A stretch of 64,000 bases of DNA from Rusavskia elegans (Eukaryota; Ascomycota; Lecanoromycetes; Teloschistales; Teloschistaceae), in the NCBI GenBank assembly GCA_011316305.1, contig SAUG01000098.1:124001-188000 (forward strand), given 5' to 3'. This document shows positions 1-10,566 of the stretch, piece after piece. Numbering within the stretch: position 1 is the first letter of the stretch; every line of letters starts with the position of its first letter. The position numbers were made by a program, and so were the translations under genes. Under the pieces are notes generated by a model. The model saw nothing but the letters and a program-made list of their open reading frames with translations. It was not told the DNA's origin and searched no databases.

Positions 1-505
1 ACGGAAAACGTACACTTTCATGGGCAAACCAATCATGCGTCTGAAACTGGATCCACGCCGCCGCCAGTAAATTCAGCGACGTAGCTGGGATGAAAGCCTT
101 CCGCGCCATGAAGCGCTCACTCAGCATTCTTGGATTTGGGTTCCATAGCTCCTCCTCAGTCGGCTTGGGTGTCAATTGCCTGGGAAAGTTTCGCCCAAAT
201 CGCATCCCAGCGCAGCCCATCCGGGGCATCTCGGTGGAATTGAATTTACCATCCGAGTTTCGTGCATGCTCGAATCGTTTGTCGGTCATGGGGTCGGTGC
301 TCTGGTTCCCTTGGGCTGTTCCGGAAGCATAGCCATCGTGTAGGTTGTATTGACGAAGCTCAATTCGAAGAGCGTCGAGATTGACAGCACCCAGGAAACT
401 TGGGAGCTTGTGCCATGCGACAAATTTGTTGACATAATGGAAAAGATTGACCAACAAGCGTTCGCTCAAACCGGCTTTGTAGCTGGGTACTACGACTGGC
501 TCCAT
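1..505 (-). CDS. Haem peroxidase, fatty-acid oxygenase-like, 5' part (runs off window)
   Basis: Reading the minus strand from an ATG at 505 gives an open frame through most of the first exon. It contains LGAVNLDALRIELRQYNLHD, then GRNFPR, then LNLLAAAWIQFQTHDWFAHE. This order (NLxxLR...LHD, FGRN, SLNLLAAxWIQFxTHDWF) is typical of the animal-type haem peroxidase superfamily that includes fungal fatty-acid dioxygenases and plant alpha-dioxygenases. The THDWF histidine is the expected distal haem ligand. Exon 1 spans 16-505 and appears to end with a GTGTACGT donor at 15, so the catalytic core lies beyond the window. The start is chosen as the first ATG of the frame. The gene is transcribed away from the haloperoxidase at 1260, with about 750 bp between them. 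The family call is from memory of motifs. The exact oxygenase class cannot be set from this part alone. Confidence 0.72.
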   Translation of the reverse strand, partial: MEPVVVPSYKAGLSERLLVNLFHYVNKFVAWHKLPSFLGAVNLDALRIELRQYNLHDGYASGTAQGNQSTDPMTDKRFEHARNSDGKFNSTEMPRMGCAGMRFGRNFPRQLTPKPTEEELWNPNPRMLSERFMARKAFIPATSLNLLAAAWIQFQTHDWFAHESVRFP

Positions 506-1259
506 AACGACTTCACGTGCCTCTAAAGACTTGAATGAGAAGGAAAGATTGAGTAGGAAACATGGAAATAGAGATGAGTATTTAATACTATGAGTATTGG
601 ACGTAGATAGGTTCCTTCCGGGTCAGCCTCCGTCAGCTGACTGGGCTGAGGCTTCGAGATCCAACATGAGGCCCGACACCCATCTTCGCGGTCAAGATTA
701 TTTCAGACAATCTCAGCGGCTATCCGTTCGACTTGGCGGAGTAGGCATCCGATACCTCAACTGCTGGCCTAATCGAATACCCTAACAACGCACAAAATGG
801 GAGGCTTAGGGGCCGGATTTCTCCGCTCACCGCGTGCCATCCGGTACCATAAGAGATGAGTCACGTCGACCAACTGATGTATTGCCGTCGACGATGGTTG
901 GGGACCATGTAACGGTGAAGAAGGCTATGTGACAGTAAGCTTAGTGTCGGATGTGCTGACAGGCTCGGTCATGGATGTGGCGGCCACTTTCCCGCAGCCC
1001 CTCTTCAGCTCCCATCAGCTTCAACAAATGCGCTGACCAGTCTTCGTGTTCGAACCAAATCTTGAAAGCCTCACCGTTCTCGGCTCGTAGGGTTCGCGCA
1101 CGTTGATAATCGTAATTGGATGTGATTCTAATTATGGCCACACGAGCCTTCAAACCATCTCTTCCTTCTCCGGTCGGGCCAGTGATCAATCATTATATTT
1201 ACAGCAGTATCCTGTCAATGTGATGGCAATCCTGGTTATAACGCGACAGACTTCCGACC
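506..1259. other. Divergent intergenic region
   Basis: This stretch separates two divergently transcribed peroxidase-type genes. I see no convincing coding frame. The short frames at 597-785 and 941-1189 have no recognisable motifs. It presumably holds both promoters. Confidence 0.5.
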
Positions 1260-2041
1260 ATGCATTTGACACTGACCAATGTTTTCCAGAACCTCTTCAC
1301 CAGTGGGTTCCAGGAGGTACCTCCGGCCAAGTCCCTCGAGGATGAAGATCATACGTACATTCGCGGCGACATTGGTAATCGGAGTCCCTGTCCCGGACTG
1401 AACGCGCTGGCAAACCAAGGCTTCCTGTACTTACCGCCCACTCTTTGAACCCCTTGGAGTAGATTGACTAACTCGCAGACAGCCCACGGGATGGAAAGGA
1501 TATCACCCCAGCCCAGGTCGAACACGCACTCATGACAGCGTTGCACATGGATAGGCTCGCAGCCAGGTCGCTGACCAGCGCTCTCCCTCCACTGTGCCGT
1601 CCCGATGGCACATTTGATCTGATCGACACGCGGCGGCACAATGTGATCGAGCACGACTCTTCCTTTACCCGTCTCGACTTCCACCAAGGCGACAACTACA
1701 CGTTCCAGCCGGCCATGCTTCAAGCAATGATCGACGACGCCGACGGAGGACCAGTGACTCTGCGATCACTGGCCAAGACATTCATCCGGCGGAACAAGGA
1801 GAGTCGAGCTGCGGGTGCGCCGCGATTACCATTGGGCCTGTGGTTTATTCGGCTGTTCCAAGCGGTGGGAGTCATGAACACAGCACAGACAGGCGGAGTG
1901 TTGAGCAAGGAGCTGTTGGAAGCGGTGTTTGCCGAGGAGAGGTTCCCGGATGTGATTCTCAACAATCCGAAGCCACGGACGGTGTTCACGTTGCTTGGGA
2001 ACGCACTGGGTATGCTGCGTTATGTGATCCTTGGGCCGTAG
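1260..2041 (+). CDS. Family-2 haem haloperoxidase (chloroperoxidase-like / aromatic peroxygenase)
   Basis: Two exons, 1260-1426 and 1483-2041, joined over a 56-nt intron (GTACTT donor, ...CAGACAG acceptor, GACTAAC branch-like site). The product is 241 aa. The splice joins RSPCPGLNALANQGFL to PRDGKDITPAQVEHAL, which restores the family signature. The PCP motif carries the proximal cysteine haem ligand. IEHDSSFTRLDF carries the Glu-His-Asp segment used in acid-base catalysis in this family. The length matches the usual 230-260 aa. No signal peptide is evident at the chosen ATG (MHLTLTNVFQ...), so an upstream exon remains possible. The enzyme class uses hydrogen peroxide to halogenate or oxygenate substrates, and the substrate here is unknown. 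It lies head-to-head with the haem peroxidase at 1-505. Confidence 0.85.
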
Positions 2042-2803
2042 CTTAGGAGTTGGCGACTTGAGAGTGCCGCTGGGCGGCCTGCAATAATATCACGATGAAA
2101 AGAATACAGGGAGAGCCCATGAAGAGATGGTCGCGTTCGCACTTGCCGTTAAGCGAGCACGTGGTCTTGGCAGACCCTGCACTTTCCCTAATATGGTCTG
2201 TGACGCGAGAAGATCTCTTGGCACGTTCTCATTCGTTTCTTTCGATGTACTTAACGAACCGTTCGTTTAGCTGTACGTCGCTGGGCCGCACAAACTGCGC
2301 ACAGCCATGATCCTGCAAAGCCGTTGGAAAGTCTTAAAAGATACTCACTCTAGCACGTTGTCAAAGCGAAGACGTACTCGTATATTCACCTTGACCGAGA
2401 TTCCTGTATGGTTGAAACGACAGCGGGTCCAGCGATTGAACCCCTGTCGCAGCTTTGCTCGTGAGTTTATTGGTTCGTCTTTCGACATCTCCCGAGGGTC
2501 CATTCGTCGAGGGGTCGAGGACATCATGGATCATTGTTGGATCGACTTCTGTCTAACCTAACATGGTAGACTTTCCTTCCAGTTCAACCTCACGCTATTC
2601 ATGCGGACGGGCCACGGTCATCCCGTTCGCCGACATAACGACCTCGACCGACGTGTTAGCTGCTTCACATAGCCTGGCCTGTCTCGGGAGCCATTATATC
2701 TTCCAGTCTTCCCTCTCGACGCCATGCATCTCCATCTCTCTACGACCCTTCTCACTTTTATCCGCGGCTCGAACTCAGCGAAAGCCTACTGTGCGTGGCC
2801 ACC
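2042..2803. other. Intergenic region
   Basis: No supported gene. Short frames at 2095-2561 and 2563-2856 show no family motifs. The last part is the promoter and 5' leader of the RTA1-like gene at 2804. Confidence 0.5.
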
Positions 2804-3919
2804 ATGAGCAACAACGTGGAAGCCGACTTCAGCAATTATGTCGTCTACGGTCCTGATGCCAACTGCACCTTGGCACTTTGTCCTGCAGAGCTCAGCGTCT
2901 ATCAATACCGACCCTCCTTGGCCGCAAATGTGTGCTTTCTGCTCTTTTTCGCCATAGCTGGCATCATACATCTTGTCATCGGTCTCAAATGGCGATCATG
3001 GTTCTTCGTCGTTTGCATGTCGTGCGGCTGCATCTGCGAGATTGTCGGCTACGGAGGGAGACTTTGGCTATGGCAGAACCCTTTTTCCTTTTCAGGCTTT
3101 CTCATGCAAATCAGTAAGTTGTGAAAGCTCGTGCTCAGACCATGTGGACCGAGAGTCTAATGAGATCTAGTCTGCATTACATTTGCCCCTACTTTCTTCA
3201 CCGCAGCCATCTACATCACCCTATCCAAAATGTAAGAGCCCTTTGCACCCCAAACACGGGGGAGATGTCCAGTTGCTTAAAGGTATCCACTAAAAGCATC
3301 GTTTACCTTGGCCCTCAATACGCGCGCTTCCGTCCGAAATTCTACTATTGGTTTTTCATTCCCTGCGATCTTCTGTCACTCGTGCTGCAAGCCGTCGGCG
3401 GAGCTCTATCCTCGACCTCAGAAGGCGGCAGTAACGCCGCCGTCAACGTGTCCATCGCCGGTCTCGCCTTCCAAGTCGTCGTCATCGTGGTCTTCATCGC
3501 TCTCACATTTGAATACGTCTGGCGGTACCGGAAAGGGCAGCGCTTCACCCCACGTACCATGCCTTTATCTCGAGGTTTCAAGATCTTCAGCTACTTCATG
3601 GCTATTTCCATCACTTTTATCCTGATTCGCTGTTGTTATCGAATCGACGAGTTGAGCGAAGGGTATGGTGGAGACTTGATTCACAACGAAGGGTTGTTTA
3701 TTGCTTTGGAAGGAGTGTAAGTTTCCATACCCACTCCATGACACGGGATGCATATACATATATTGTCGACACGAACATGTACTGACGGATGGCACATGTA
3801 GCATGGTATTGATTGCAGCATACACGCTCATCATCGCTCATCCCGGGCCGGTATTCGCAGGTCTCGACGAGGAGAAGATAGTGCAAGAAACGACAATGGC
3901 GCACGATCCCGAGAAATAG
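2804..3919 (+). CDS. RTA1-family seven-transmembrane protein
   Basis: Four exons: 2804-3113, 3171-3231, 3297-3716 and 3802-3919, giving 302 aa. All introns are GT-AG (57, 65 and 85 nt). The start is ATG 2804 in the strong context GCCACCATGA. An upstream in-frame GTG is not used. The protein has about seven hydrophobic segments, including NVCFLLFFAIAGIIHLVIGL, the ICITFAPTFFTAAIYITLSK segment and VVVIVVFIALTF. The RTA1 signature follows: LGPQYARFRPKFYYWFFIPC, DLLSLVLQAVGG and the late FILIRCCYRI...EG segment. RTA1/RSB1 proteins are fungal plasma-membrane proteins linked to lipid translocation and resistance to toxic compounds such as 7-aminocholesterol. The substrate of this one cannot be told. 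The first loop has paired cysteines (NCTLALC), as is usual in the family. Confidence 0.9.
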
Positions 3920-4777
3920 TTTTGCCGAAAAGAACCTTCATATACCCAATATTAGACTGACGTTGCAAATCAGACTTACACAAGTTTCGATCCCTAAACC
4001 CTAACATTGTCTTTTCCCTGACAGGATGTTAAGAATTCAGCCTTCATCAATCAACATTTTACATATTCCCCTATCCACCCCAGTGTTACCCCAACACGCA
4101 ATCCTCCAGCCGCCGCCACCCCGCCCCCTCTTCCCCCTCCCTCCCTTCCCCATACTTACCATCAAATCCAAACACCGCCATCGCAGCTCCACCATCCTCT
4201 AAATCCATAACCCATAGTCCGGTTCATCCACAAAATAGGAGCAAATAACCTGGTATGATATGGCTCCATATCTATCCAAGAACGCTTATTGACCACGGAG
4301 ACCGTGATTAACTCTACCTGGCGTCACGCTTGACGTGCAGTATATATATCTAAGGAGGAGCGTGCCTGTCCCGGATCATCAGGCCAGGCCTAGCTAGTCC
4401 TTAGGTTTTCCCTCCTGCCACTAGAATTTGGTCTCGGCCAAGCCAATTGTCTTTTCGATACCTTAAGTCTTCGGAATCGTAGGATTGGAGCAGTCTGGTT
4501 AAGAGTACCGAGTCGAGGATAATTGCGTGAAGGTTGGTACTCTCCTGTATTAGCTCGTTGAGTGGAAGTTTTCAAATGATCGGATCGATCAGGGGCATTG
4601 ATAGAAATGCGTAATAATAATCTTGATAGTAATATTCTGTTTTCACATTGATCATGATAGACATGAATGACAGGATGAGTCTAGTAGGTAGAGAGAAACA
4701 CACGCGTTCTGTCCGTCGAAAGGACACTCCCGTCCCATCTGCCGTAGACTTGCCATCGTCCACTGACTCGACGTATA
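3920..4777. other. Intergenic region between convergent genes
   Basis: This separates the 3' ends of the RTA1-like gene (plus) and the 2EXR-like gene (minus). It contains a C-rich stretch near 4076-4160 and an AT stretch (atatatat) near 4341. I see no gene. Confidence 0.5.
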
Positions 4778-5983
4778 CTACCCCGAAGTCTCCCATGTCA
4801 ATGTGACCACGTAATAGACGGACGTCTCTTCCGCCCGAAGACCTTCCATCGATTCCATCGGGTCGAAAGAGACACCTGCCGCTTTCATCTTGTCTACAGC
4901 CTTCCTGAGCTCCATTTTCCGAATGCGAATCCGCTCCCTGTTCATTCGAAATGCCGCATCTAGATCAGAATCTGATTTCACGGTTTCGTTAATGCTCGTC
5001 GCATCGACGACATCTCGATTATTGAGGGGATGGCTCTTCTGCTCTGGAAGGGATTCATCGTCTTCCGAGGTAAGATGTTTAACGGCGTCCGCAACGCTAG
5101 TGGCCATTTCTTCTGATTCATACTCGTTTTCATCGCTGTCATCGGGATCTGGATGATTTAGACATTGAGAATTACTATTGTTGGGGATGGTGAGCGGAAT
5201 CTTACCTAGCCACGCTCCAATTCTTCCCGTACGCCTCGTCTTTGATTTGTTAAGACGCAAGACATGCCCATCGCCCAATGGAAACTCCCAACCTCCCGCT
5301 CGATCGACAATGGCATCCAATTCCGACTTCTTCTTGTCGACAGTCTCAAGCTCTAGTTGCAATGTCCGAAGACCTTTAATTTTTCGAAACTGACTACCCC
5401 AAGATCTCGGTGCGAACGGGTCGGAAGGGCGACTATGCTTCTCCGTTGAAGCCTTGCCCTCCTGTTTGGGATCGAAACTGAGTGGTTCTTCGCTTTCCCA
5501 CCACCACCAGTCACTGTGCCTGAGTGTGATGATGAGGGTAGTGGGGCAAGCATACTCCCACAGTCCGGTGAAGCCAGCAAAGCCGACACCTTCGAGCCAG
5601 AACTGTTGGGCGAAAACATGGACTGTGCGGAGACCCTGCCGCCTGATGATTGAGCATGGGCGGTCGTCAATAGGGATATGGTTTTTCTTGATTCCGGGAG
5701 GCTCGCGCCAGTACCATGAAGTATGCTCATTTATGCTTGCAGGGAGCTTGGAAGTCTCCCAGTATACACGGCGACAGGTCAGCAGTAAGTCTGTGTCGAT
5801 CCTGTGGGCGCGTGTAAAACCGGGCCTGCAGTAATACGCGGACGCCCGGTATTTCCTACTTTTCGGATCTTCGTAGACGGTCAAGGCTAGCTTAAAAATC
5901 TCATTGCGGACCTCTGGTGGGATCCGATTGAAGAGTGGAGAGTCTGATTGAGGATTGATTGGGTGATCCATTGATAGTGCCAT
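4778..5983 (-). CDS. 2EXR/F-box-like fungal protein
   Basis: One long minus-strand frame runs from at least 6070 down to 4778. I favour the ATG at 5983 (context AAAACAATGG, MALSMDHPIN) because a good acceptor (ttttcctttcag) lies just upstream at about 6000. The longer frame starting at 6070 is the alternative. The N-terminal part reads LFNRIPPEVRNEIFKLALT followed by LLLTCRRVYWE. That is the usual F-box-like 2EXR or DUF7730-style layout found in many Dothideomycete proteins. The C-terminal part is acidic (DPDDSDENEYESEE) and ends in a charged helix-like segment with FDPMESMEGLRAEETSVYYV. A possible 57-nt intron (5149-5205, GTAAG...CATCCAG) is a multiple of three and keeps the frame, so the protein is either about 401 or 382 aa. 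The molecular role is unknown. Confidence 0.75.
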   Translation of the reverse strand: MALSMDHPINPQSDSPLFNRIPPEVRNEIFKLALTVYEDPKSRKYRASAYYCRPGFTRAHRIDTDLLLTCRRVYWETSKLPASINEHTSWYWREPPGIKKNHIPIDDRPCSIIRRQGLRTVHVFAQQFWLEGVGFAGFTGLWEYACPTTLIITLRHSDWWWWESEEPLSFDPKQEGKASTEKHSRPSDPFAPRSWGSQFRKIKGLRTLQLELETVDKKKSELDAIVDRAGGWEFPLGDGHVLRLNKSKTRRTGRIGAWLGKIPLTIPNNSNSQCLNHPDPDDSDENEYESEEMATSVADAVKHLTSEDDESLPEQKSHPLNNRDVVDATSINETVKSDSDLDAAFRMNRERIRIRKMELRKAVDKMKAAGVSFDPMESMEGLRAEETSVYYVVTLTWETSG

Positions 5984-6070
5984 TGTTTTCGCTCTTGATC
6001 TGAAAGGAAAAGTCAAGCAGTCGTAGAATCGTTGCAGAGATACGCCGAGAAGGGTTCGCATACATTCCAT

Positions 6071-7927
6071 TTCTAGGTGCTGTATCGCACGGGTCCAGCT
6101 ACTTTTTCAACTGGTGGCTGGTGATTGCCTGGCTGCAGCCTTGCGCTACAGATCCTACATCCTGCAGGTATGCGTAGCCGGTCATGTTTCATGTACAGAG
6201 GACTACTATCATGTTCAACGGCTCCGTGATTGATCACTCCATTAAAGTGATCCCGCAAACTGAGGGTGATTGGTGAAAGACGCTTAGTCGAACACTGCGA
6301 CAGGAGCAAATTGCCAAGTCCCCTCGGGCGCCAAGCCTTGACGATGCTGACTAATCAGCTCGCTTCCTGACCCTCTGGTTATGTCAAAGATCAGTCAGCC
6401 GATCTGCAGCAACTCCAATATTGTCAAGGACTTCTTGGATGTTACTTGGCACCCGAACAATCAGTGGACCGCTTCCACAATAGTATCAAGTATCATTTAT
6501 CATCTGCTTGCAATTTGAACCTTGTCACAACAGAGCCTCATCCAAGGTTTTCGGGAAAATTCTCAGCATCTAAGATCGATCTCTCCTCTGGCATTCTGTC
6601 CGATGATATCATGATCAGGGCACAGTTGAGGGTCATGTGATCTCGCGTCCGCCAGACACGCCACTCAATCAAATCCATACTACCAGAGATTCTACAAAAG
6701 CAACGCAACGACCGAATGGCCAGAATGTCCTGAACGGTTTGGACGCCCTCTTGACTCTGCTCTTCTCATAAACAGGGACTACCTCAATAGTCTCCGTGAT
6801 TTTCTGTTGGCAAGGGAAACGCTACACGACCGCGATGCCGCAATATTACAGGCGTTTCTTCCCCTCATGGAAAACACCATGATCATCACCAATGCATTAT
6901 GCAAGCTAGGCCCGCTCAGCAGGCTGCTCTACGCTCGCTCGCAGACGTTCAGCTATGCGCGCAGCCCCTACTAACATTGGACGTAGAGATATACGAAGCA
7001 TCTCTCCAAGGTCGTGCAGGTAATGAGAGAACTCTAACGGTGGTAAGATATGACCACACGCTTCGGATTGCGGGAGCAAAACAAAGTCCGAATAGACATG
7101 GACGGGGAATGAAGAGACATTGAGGACAGCCCCACCGGAGAATTGGTGAATACTTTTTCTAAGAGGTAACGTCTGTTGGTGTCACCAGTATCAACATCCA
7201 GGATCATCTCAAATACCACCAAGATCAGCTTCACTGTGGGGCTTTCGTTCTTGGTGTGGTTTTGAGGTCGACAATTAGTAACGATGTTTGGACTTCGACG
7301 GGCACAGAGTAAATCGAATCTGTGGTTCCTCTCAGACGTGAAGACGCCGCCACAAGATATCATCACATCATCAATCGTCTGAATTCCAGATTGCTTGTCA
7401 TGCGCAAGCTGCAGCGTTGCCTTTCGTCTTCACTCACCATCACGGATTGTACCTAAAGCTCTGTTGACCCATTGCTCCTTTATCAATCCGTGCGTGTCTA
7501 TGGTAGACTGCGCTCGACACCCAGTGCACGCGAGGACACGGTAGTTCACACTGTCGACGATCAAGCCCTGAGGGTGACTAACAGATCAATGCGTCCAGTC
7601 AAATATTGGCAATGGGTGATTTGTCTCCATTCCCACATCGCCACCATCGCGGCTGAACTTCGCTAGATGCAGGACGTCAATAAAAACTGTCGAGGATTCT
7701 TTACTCTTCAATCAACATAACTTACACATTGTAGTCGTGCACCTTGGCTCTACGCTTAACGAACGAATCCCGTAAAGCTAATAAACCGCGGTTAACGGGG
7801 TTTAGTTAGTATATTAGTTAACCGGTACTATCGGCTAGTATCTCTATATCTATTAAATTCTATATAAGTTTTAGAACTTATTTTCGAAACAATACTCTTC
7901 AATGCACTGGCAGGGCATCGCAATTGT
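6071..7927. other. Gene-free 1.9-kb interval with small repeat remnants
   Basis: No supported gene. Short frames have no motifs. About 7150-7260 shares a short stretch with 26180-26265 (caccaagatca...tgtggggc, roughly three quarters identical by eye), which suggests a dispersed remnant. A small AT-rich patch is listed separately. Confidence 0.45.
7771..7890. repeat. Short AT-rich, RIP-like scar
   Basis: About 120 bp that is sharply richer in A and T than its surroundings, with many TA steps and almost no CA or TG. It resembles the large degraded blocks after 31.6 kb. It ends about 40 bp before the first ATG of the F-box gene. It is probably a remnant of a mutated transposon, but no termini are visible. 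Confidence 0.4.
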
Positions 7928-9298
7928 ATGACAGTCGAAGTACTGAGTCCCCATCTCACCAACGCATCGGGTCTCGCATGCGCAAACTACAACCCATCTA
8001 ATGCACAAGGATCAGAAACATGGAGTCACACCTGGAAAAAAAACTCGTCACCGGTGCCGATGACTGCGCCTCCCACATCCACTATCAACATTGAAGACCT
8101 TCCCACCGAAATGCAAATCGAAATTCTACTGCACGTGCCCGACATATCATCTTTGAAACATTTGGTCCATGCTTCTCCAATGTTTCACGGCGCGTATCGA
8201 GCGCGTCGTGCGTCCATCTTGGAGACTGTCCTCGAACATGAGATCAAACTTTACCGCCTGGATGCTCTTGCCGTCATCAAAGCTTCCTGCATCAAGCCGA
8301 ATGCAACGGAGAACTACAAGGTCGCCATCGAAGCCTTTTGTCGGGAGGGTCACTTAAGTCAACAAAACGCGAGTTTGGACTTCGATCAGATTCTTGCGCT
8401 CGTCCGATTGCATCGAGTCGTCGGCTTCGCCACCAAGGCGTTCTGTGCAAAGACTCTGTCCCCTCACCCTGTTTCAGGAGTGCCTCTTCCTCTGAACTCC
8501 TACGCTGCGCTTTCACCTTGTGAAGATGCGCGTATACGCCGTGCCTTCTATCGGTACCAAACCTATTGTATTTTAGCAAACACATCGACTCAGCCGCTTT
8601 TCAGTTCAGATTTTCTGGAGAATCCTCGACCGCACCGACCGGAACCGGACGAGTTGTTTCGGGCGTTGAATGCAGGCAGACTCCTCGAAAATTTCCCAGC
8701 TTGGGAAGTGGAAGAAATAGTTTGCATTCACGACTTCCTGGTCCAATACTATGCAGACTTGTTCAGGATGTATCAGAATGAGCTCGACATGTATCCTCCC
8801 AAGTGGCAGAATACCCCACCTAGACGTATCCCGGATCGATCGCTTAATCCTACCGGTTATGCCCAAAGTTGCCTTCGGCATGGCCTCTACTTCCTCAAGC
8901 ACATGACTCTCTCTTCCCCAAGCACGCAAATTCAGATCCTCGCCAAGCATCTCACGAACTCTTATCACCTTGCTATGGTATTGAAGCCTCATGTAGATGC
9001 ACAATGTCCTGAAGCAGAAGGCGGCGACGGGTATACACCTTTTGAATGGAGATACAATGAGTATAAGCGGACTGGATGCGATCTTACTAAACCAACTTTG
9101 GGGTGGTGGATTGCGGGGGACATAGGGGGCAACGAGTCTACATATAGGCAATCTGGTCCGGGACGTAGGTATTGGAGGTTTGTGTTTTGGGACGAGTGGA
9201 GGCTCAGGGAATGGGGTTTGGTTGGGAAGGCTGAGGCGCCCAAGCATCGGTCGATGAAAACGATGCTGATGAGGGTGTTGACGGGGCGGAAGCGTTGA
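7928..9298 (+). CDS. F-box domain protein
   Basis: A single-exon frame of 456 aa. The F-box-like domain is near residues 52-92: INIEDLPTEMQIEILLHVPD, then SLKHLVHASPMFHGAY. This matches the LPxEx..IL..(L)..L..L....S..F pattern that binds Skp1 in SCF ubiquitin ligases. The remaining 360 residues show no repeat domain that I recognise, though they contain aromatic-rich stretches such as WRYNEYKRTGCDLTKPTLGW. The first ATG (7928) gives a low-complexity leader. A second ATG at 8060 (MTAPPTST), just before the F-box, is an equally plausible start. The target is unknown. Confidence 0.78.
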   Translation: MTVEVLSPHLTNASGLACANYNPSNAQGSETWSHTWKKNSSPVPMTAPPTSTINIEDLPTEMQIEILLHVPDISSLKHLVHASPMFHGAYRARRASILETVLEHEIKLYRLDALAVIKASCIKPNATENYKVAIEAFCREGHLSQQNASLDFDQILALVRLHRVVGFATKAFCAKTLSPHPVSGVPLPLNSYAALSPCEDARIRRAFYRYQTYCILANTSTQPLFSSDFLENPRPHRPEPDELFRALNAGRLLENFPAWEVEEIVCIHDFLVQYYADLFRMYQNELDMYPPKWQNTPPRRIPDRSLNPTGYAQSCLRHGLYFLKHMTLSSPSTQIQILAKHLTNSYHLAMVLKPHVDAQCPEAEGGDGYTPFEWRYNEYKRTGCDLTKPTLGWWIAGDIGGNESTYRQSGPGRRYWRFVFWDEWRLREWGLVGKAEAPKHRSMKTMLMRVLTGRKR

Positions 9299-9691
9299 GT
9301 AATGACTATGGAGAGCTGCTAGGGAAAGTAGTCGTCAAGGGCGACTGGCTCGGTGTCAGTCGAGGTGTCGATCGTCGACAATCAAGGTCTCAGATACTAT
9401 GGAGGGCGAGCAAAGGCTTTGTTGTGTCTCTAAACGTGTACGGTCCTGTACGTTACGACGAGGCATGTCAGCCTATCTTTCCCATGATCTGCTATGGCAG
9501 CGCTGAAGTGCAAGGGGATGGATTGCAATCGATTAGCCCCTGAATCCAGATCCGGGTAGGGCTGATCCAGATTGCCGAGGTCATTCAAGTGGCGTCATCC
9601 ATATCATCTCGAATGTGGTCGTGTCTCTTGCACGCTCTGTGTCCTCACAAGCAGTTTCAATCGCATACCTATTCCACCATAGTACTCAAAT
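9299..9691. other. Intergenic region
   Basis: No supported gene. It contains the 3' flank of the F-box gene and the promoter of the SDHAF4-like gene. Confidence 0.5.
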
Positions 9692-10189
9692 ATGCAGTCA
9701 ATCAATTTCACAAGATGTGCACGACCTCTCCTCCCTGGCCTGAGGCATCCTTCATCGCGATTTTATGCCACCAGCTTTTCACAAAGCCCCGCTCCACCAC
9801 GTCTACCCAAGGAAGAGCAAGAACTTTACGAAAAGCTTCAGGCATCTTCTACTGGCGCATTTAGCACACCCAGGCCTACAGTTGTCGTCAATCAGAGTGC
9901 CGGCCCAAACACTTCAGCGCCTTCGAGACCACAGATCAATCAGTCACCGCACTCCAAATCCCCGCCACCACAAGATTCACAATCCATCACATCTGATGAT
10001 GTTAATGCACGAGTCGAAGCAACAGGAAAAGGAGAGGAACTACACCCGGACGTCAGAAGAGGCGCGAAGCCCGATTTCGAGGGCGAAAGAAATCCTCAGA
10101 CGGGGGAGGTGGGAGGGCCAAAGAACGAGCCGCTGAGGTGGGGTGGAGGGGTGGACTGGAGTTACAATGGGAGGGTCACGGACTTTTGA
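9692..10189 (+). CDS. SDH8: Succinate dehydrogenase assembly factor 4 (SDHAF4/Sdh8), mitochondrial
   Basis: Single exon, 165 aa. The N-terminus (MQSINFTRCARPLLPGLRHP, then SSRFYATS) is basic, rich in Ser and Arg and free of acidic residues, as in a mitochondrial targeting peptide. The C-terminus carries the family signature: NPQTGEVGGPKNEPLRWG followed by DWSYNGRVTDF, the end that is strongly conserved from yeast to human. The middle is Pro/Ser-rich and presumably disordered. In other organisms this factor binds the free flavinated Sdh1 subunit in the matrix and helps it join Sdh2 while limiting radical formation. The adjacent TRP5 gene shares orientation but there is no functional link. Confidence 0.9.
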   Translation: MQSINFTRCARPLLPGLRHPSSRFYATSFSQSPAPPRLPKEEQELYEKLQASSTGAFSTPRPTVVVNQSAGPNTSAPSRPQINQSPHSKSPPPQDSQSITSDDVNARVEATGKGEELHPDVRRGAKPDFEGERNPQTGEVGGPKNEPLRWGGGVDWSYNGRVTDF

Positions 10190-10566
10190 GAGGGGATCAT
10201 ATGATGGAGGAGGATATGATTGTCGAGCGAGCATAGCGATTCCGGCGCTGGGCTGGTGGGCATTTTGCGGCGTTGAGGTCTGCCACTTCGGCGTTCATGC
10301 ATGGTTTGGCTTGGCAAACGGGTCCATAGAGCTAGAGCTGCGAATGGAAGCTTCTCAGCACAATCTTCCTGTTATGAGTGTTCACAGCATCATGTTGAGA
10401 GATGATAGAAAACCACCGAGTGGCAAATCGAATGGCGCCGAAAGCGGTCCGATTCCGCTTCAACGATGACTCGGACGTCGCAAGAACAAGTACAAAGACG
10501 ACAGCACATTACGTTCGCCTCTACAGCTGACCACCCTGTTCCCTGATACTACTAATTTCCGCGATC
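10190..10566. other. Intergenic region upstream of TRP5
   Basis: No gene seen. It is the promoter region of the tryptophan synthase gene and includes the candidate Gcn4/CpcA half-site listed separately. Confidence 0.5.
10467..10473 (+). promoter_or_regulatory. Candidate Gcn4/CpcA-type site (TGACTCG)
   Basis: TGACTCG differs at the last base from the TGACTCA element bound by Gcn4/CPC1 factors in general amino-acid control. It lies 94 bp upstream of the TRP5 start codon, a fitting place for an amino-acid biosynthesis gene. One near-match of seven bases is weak evidence. Confidence 0.3.
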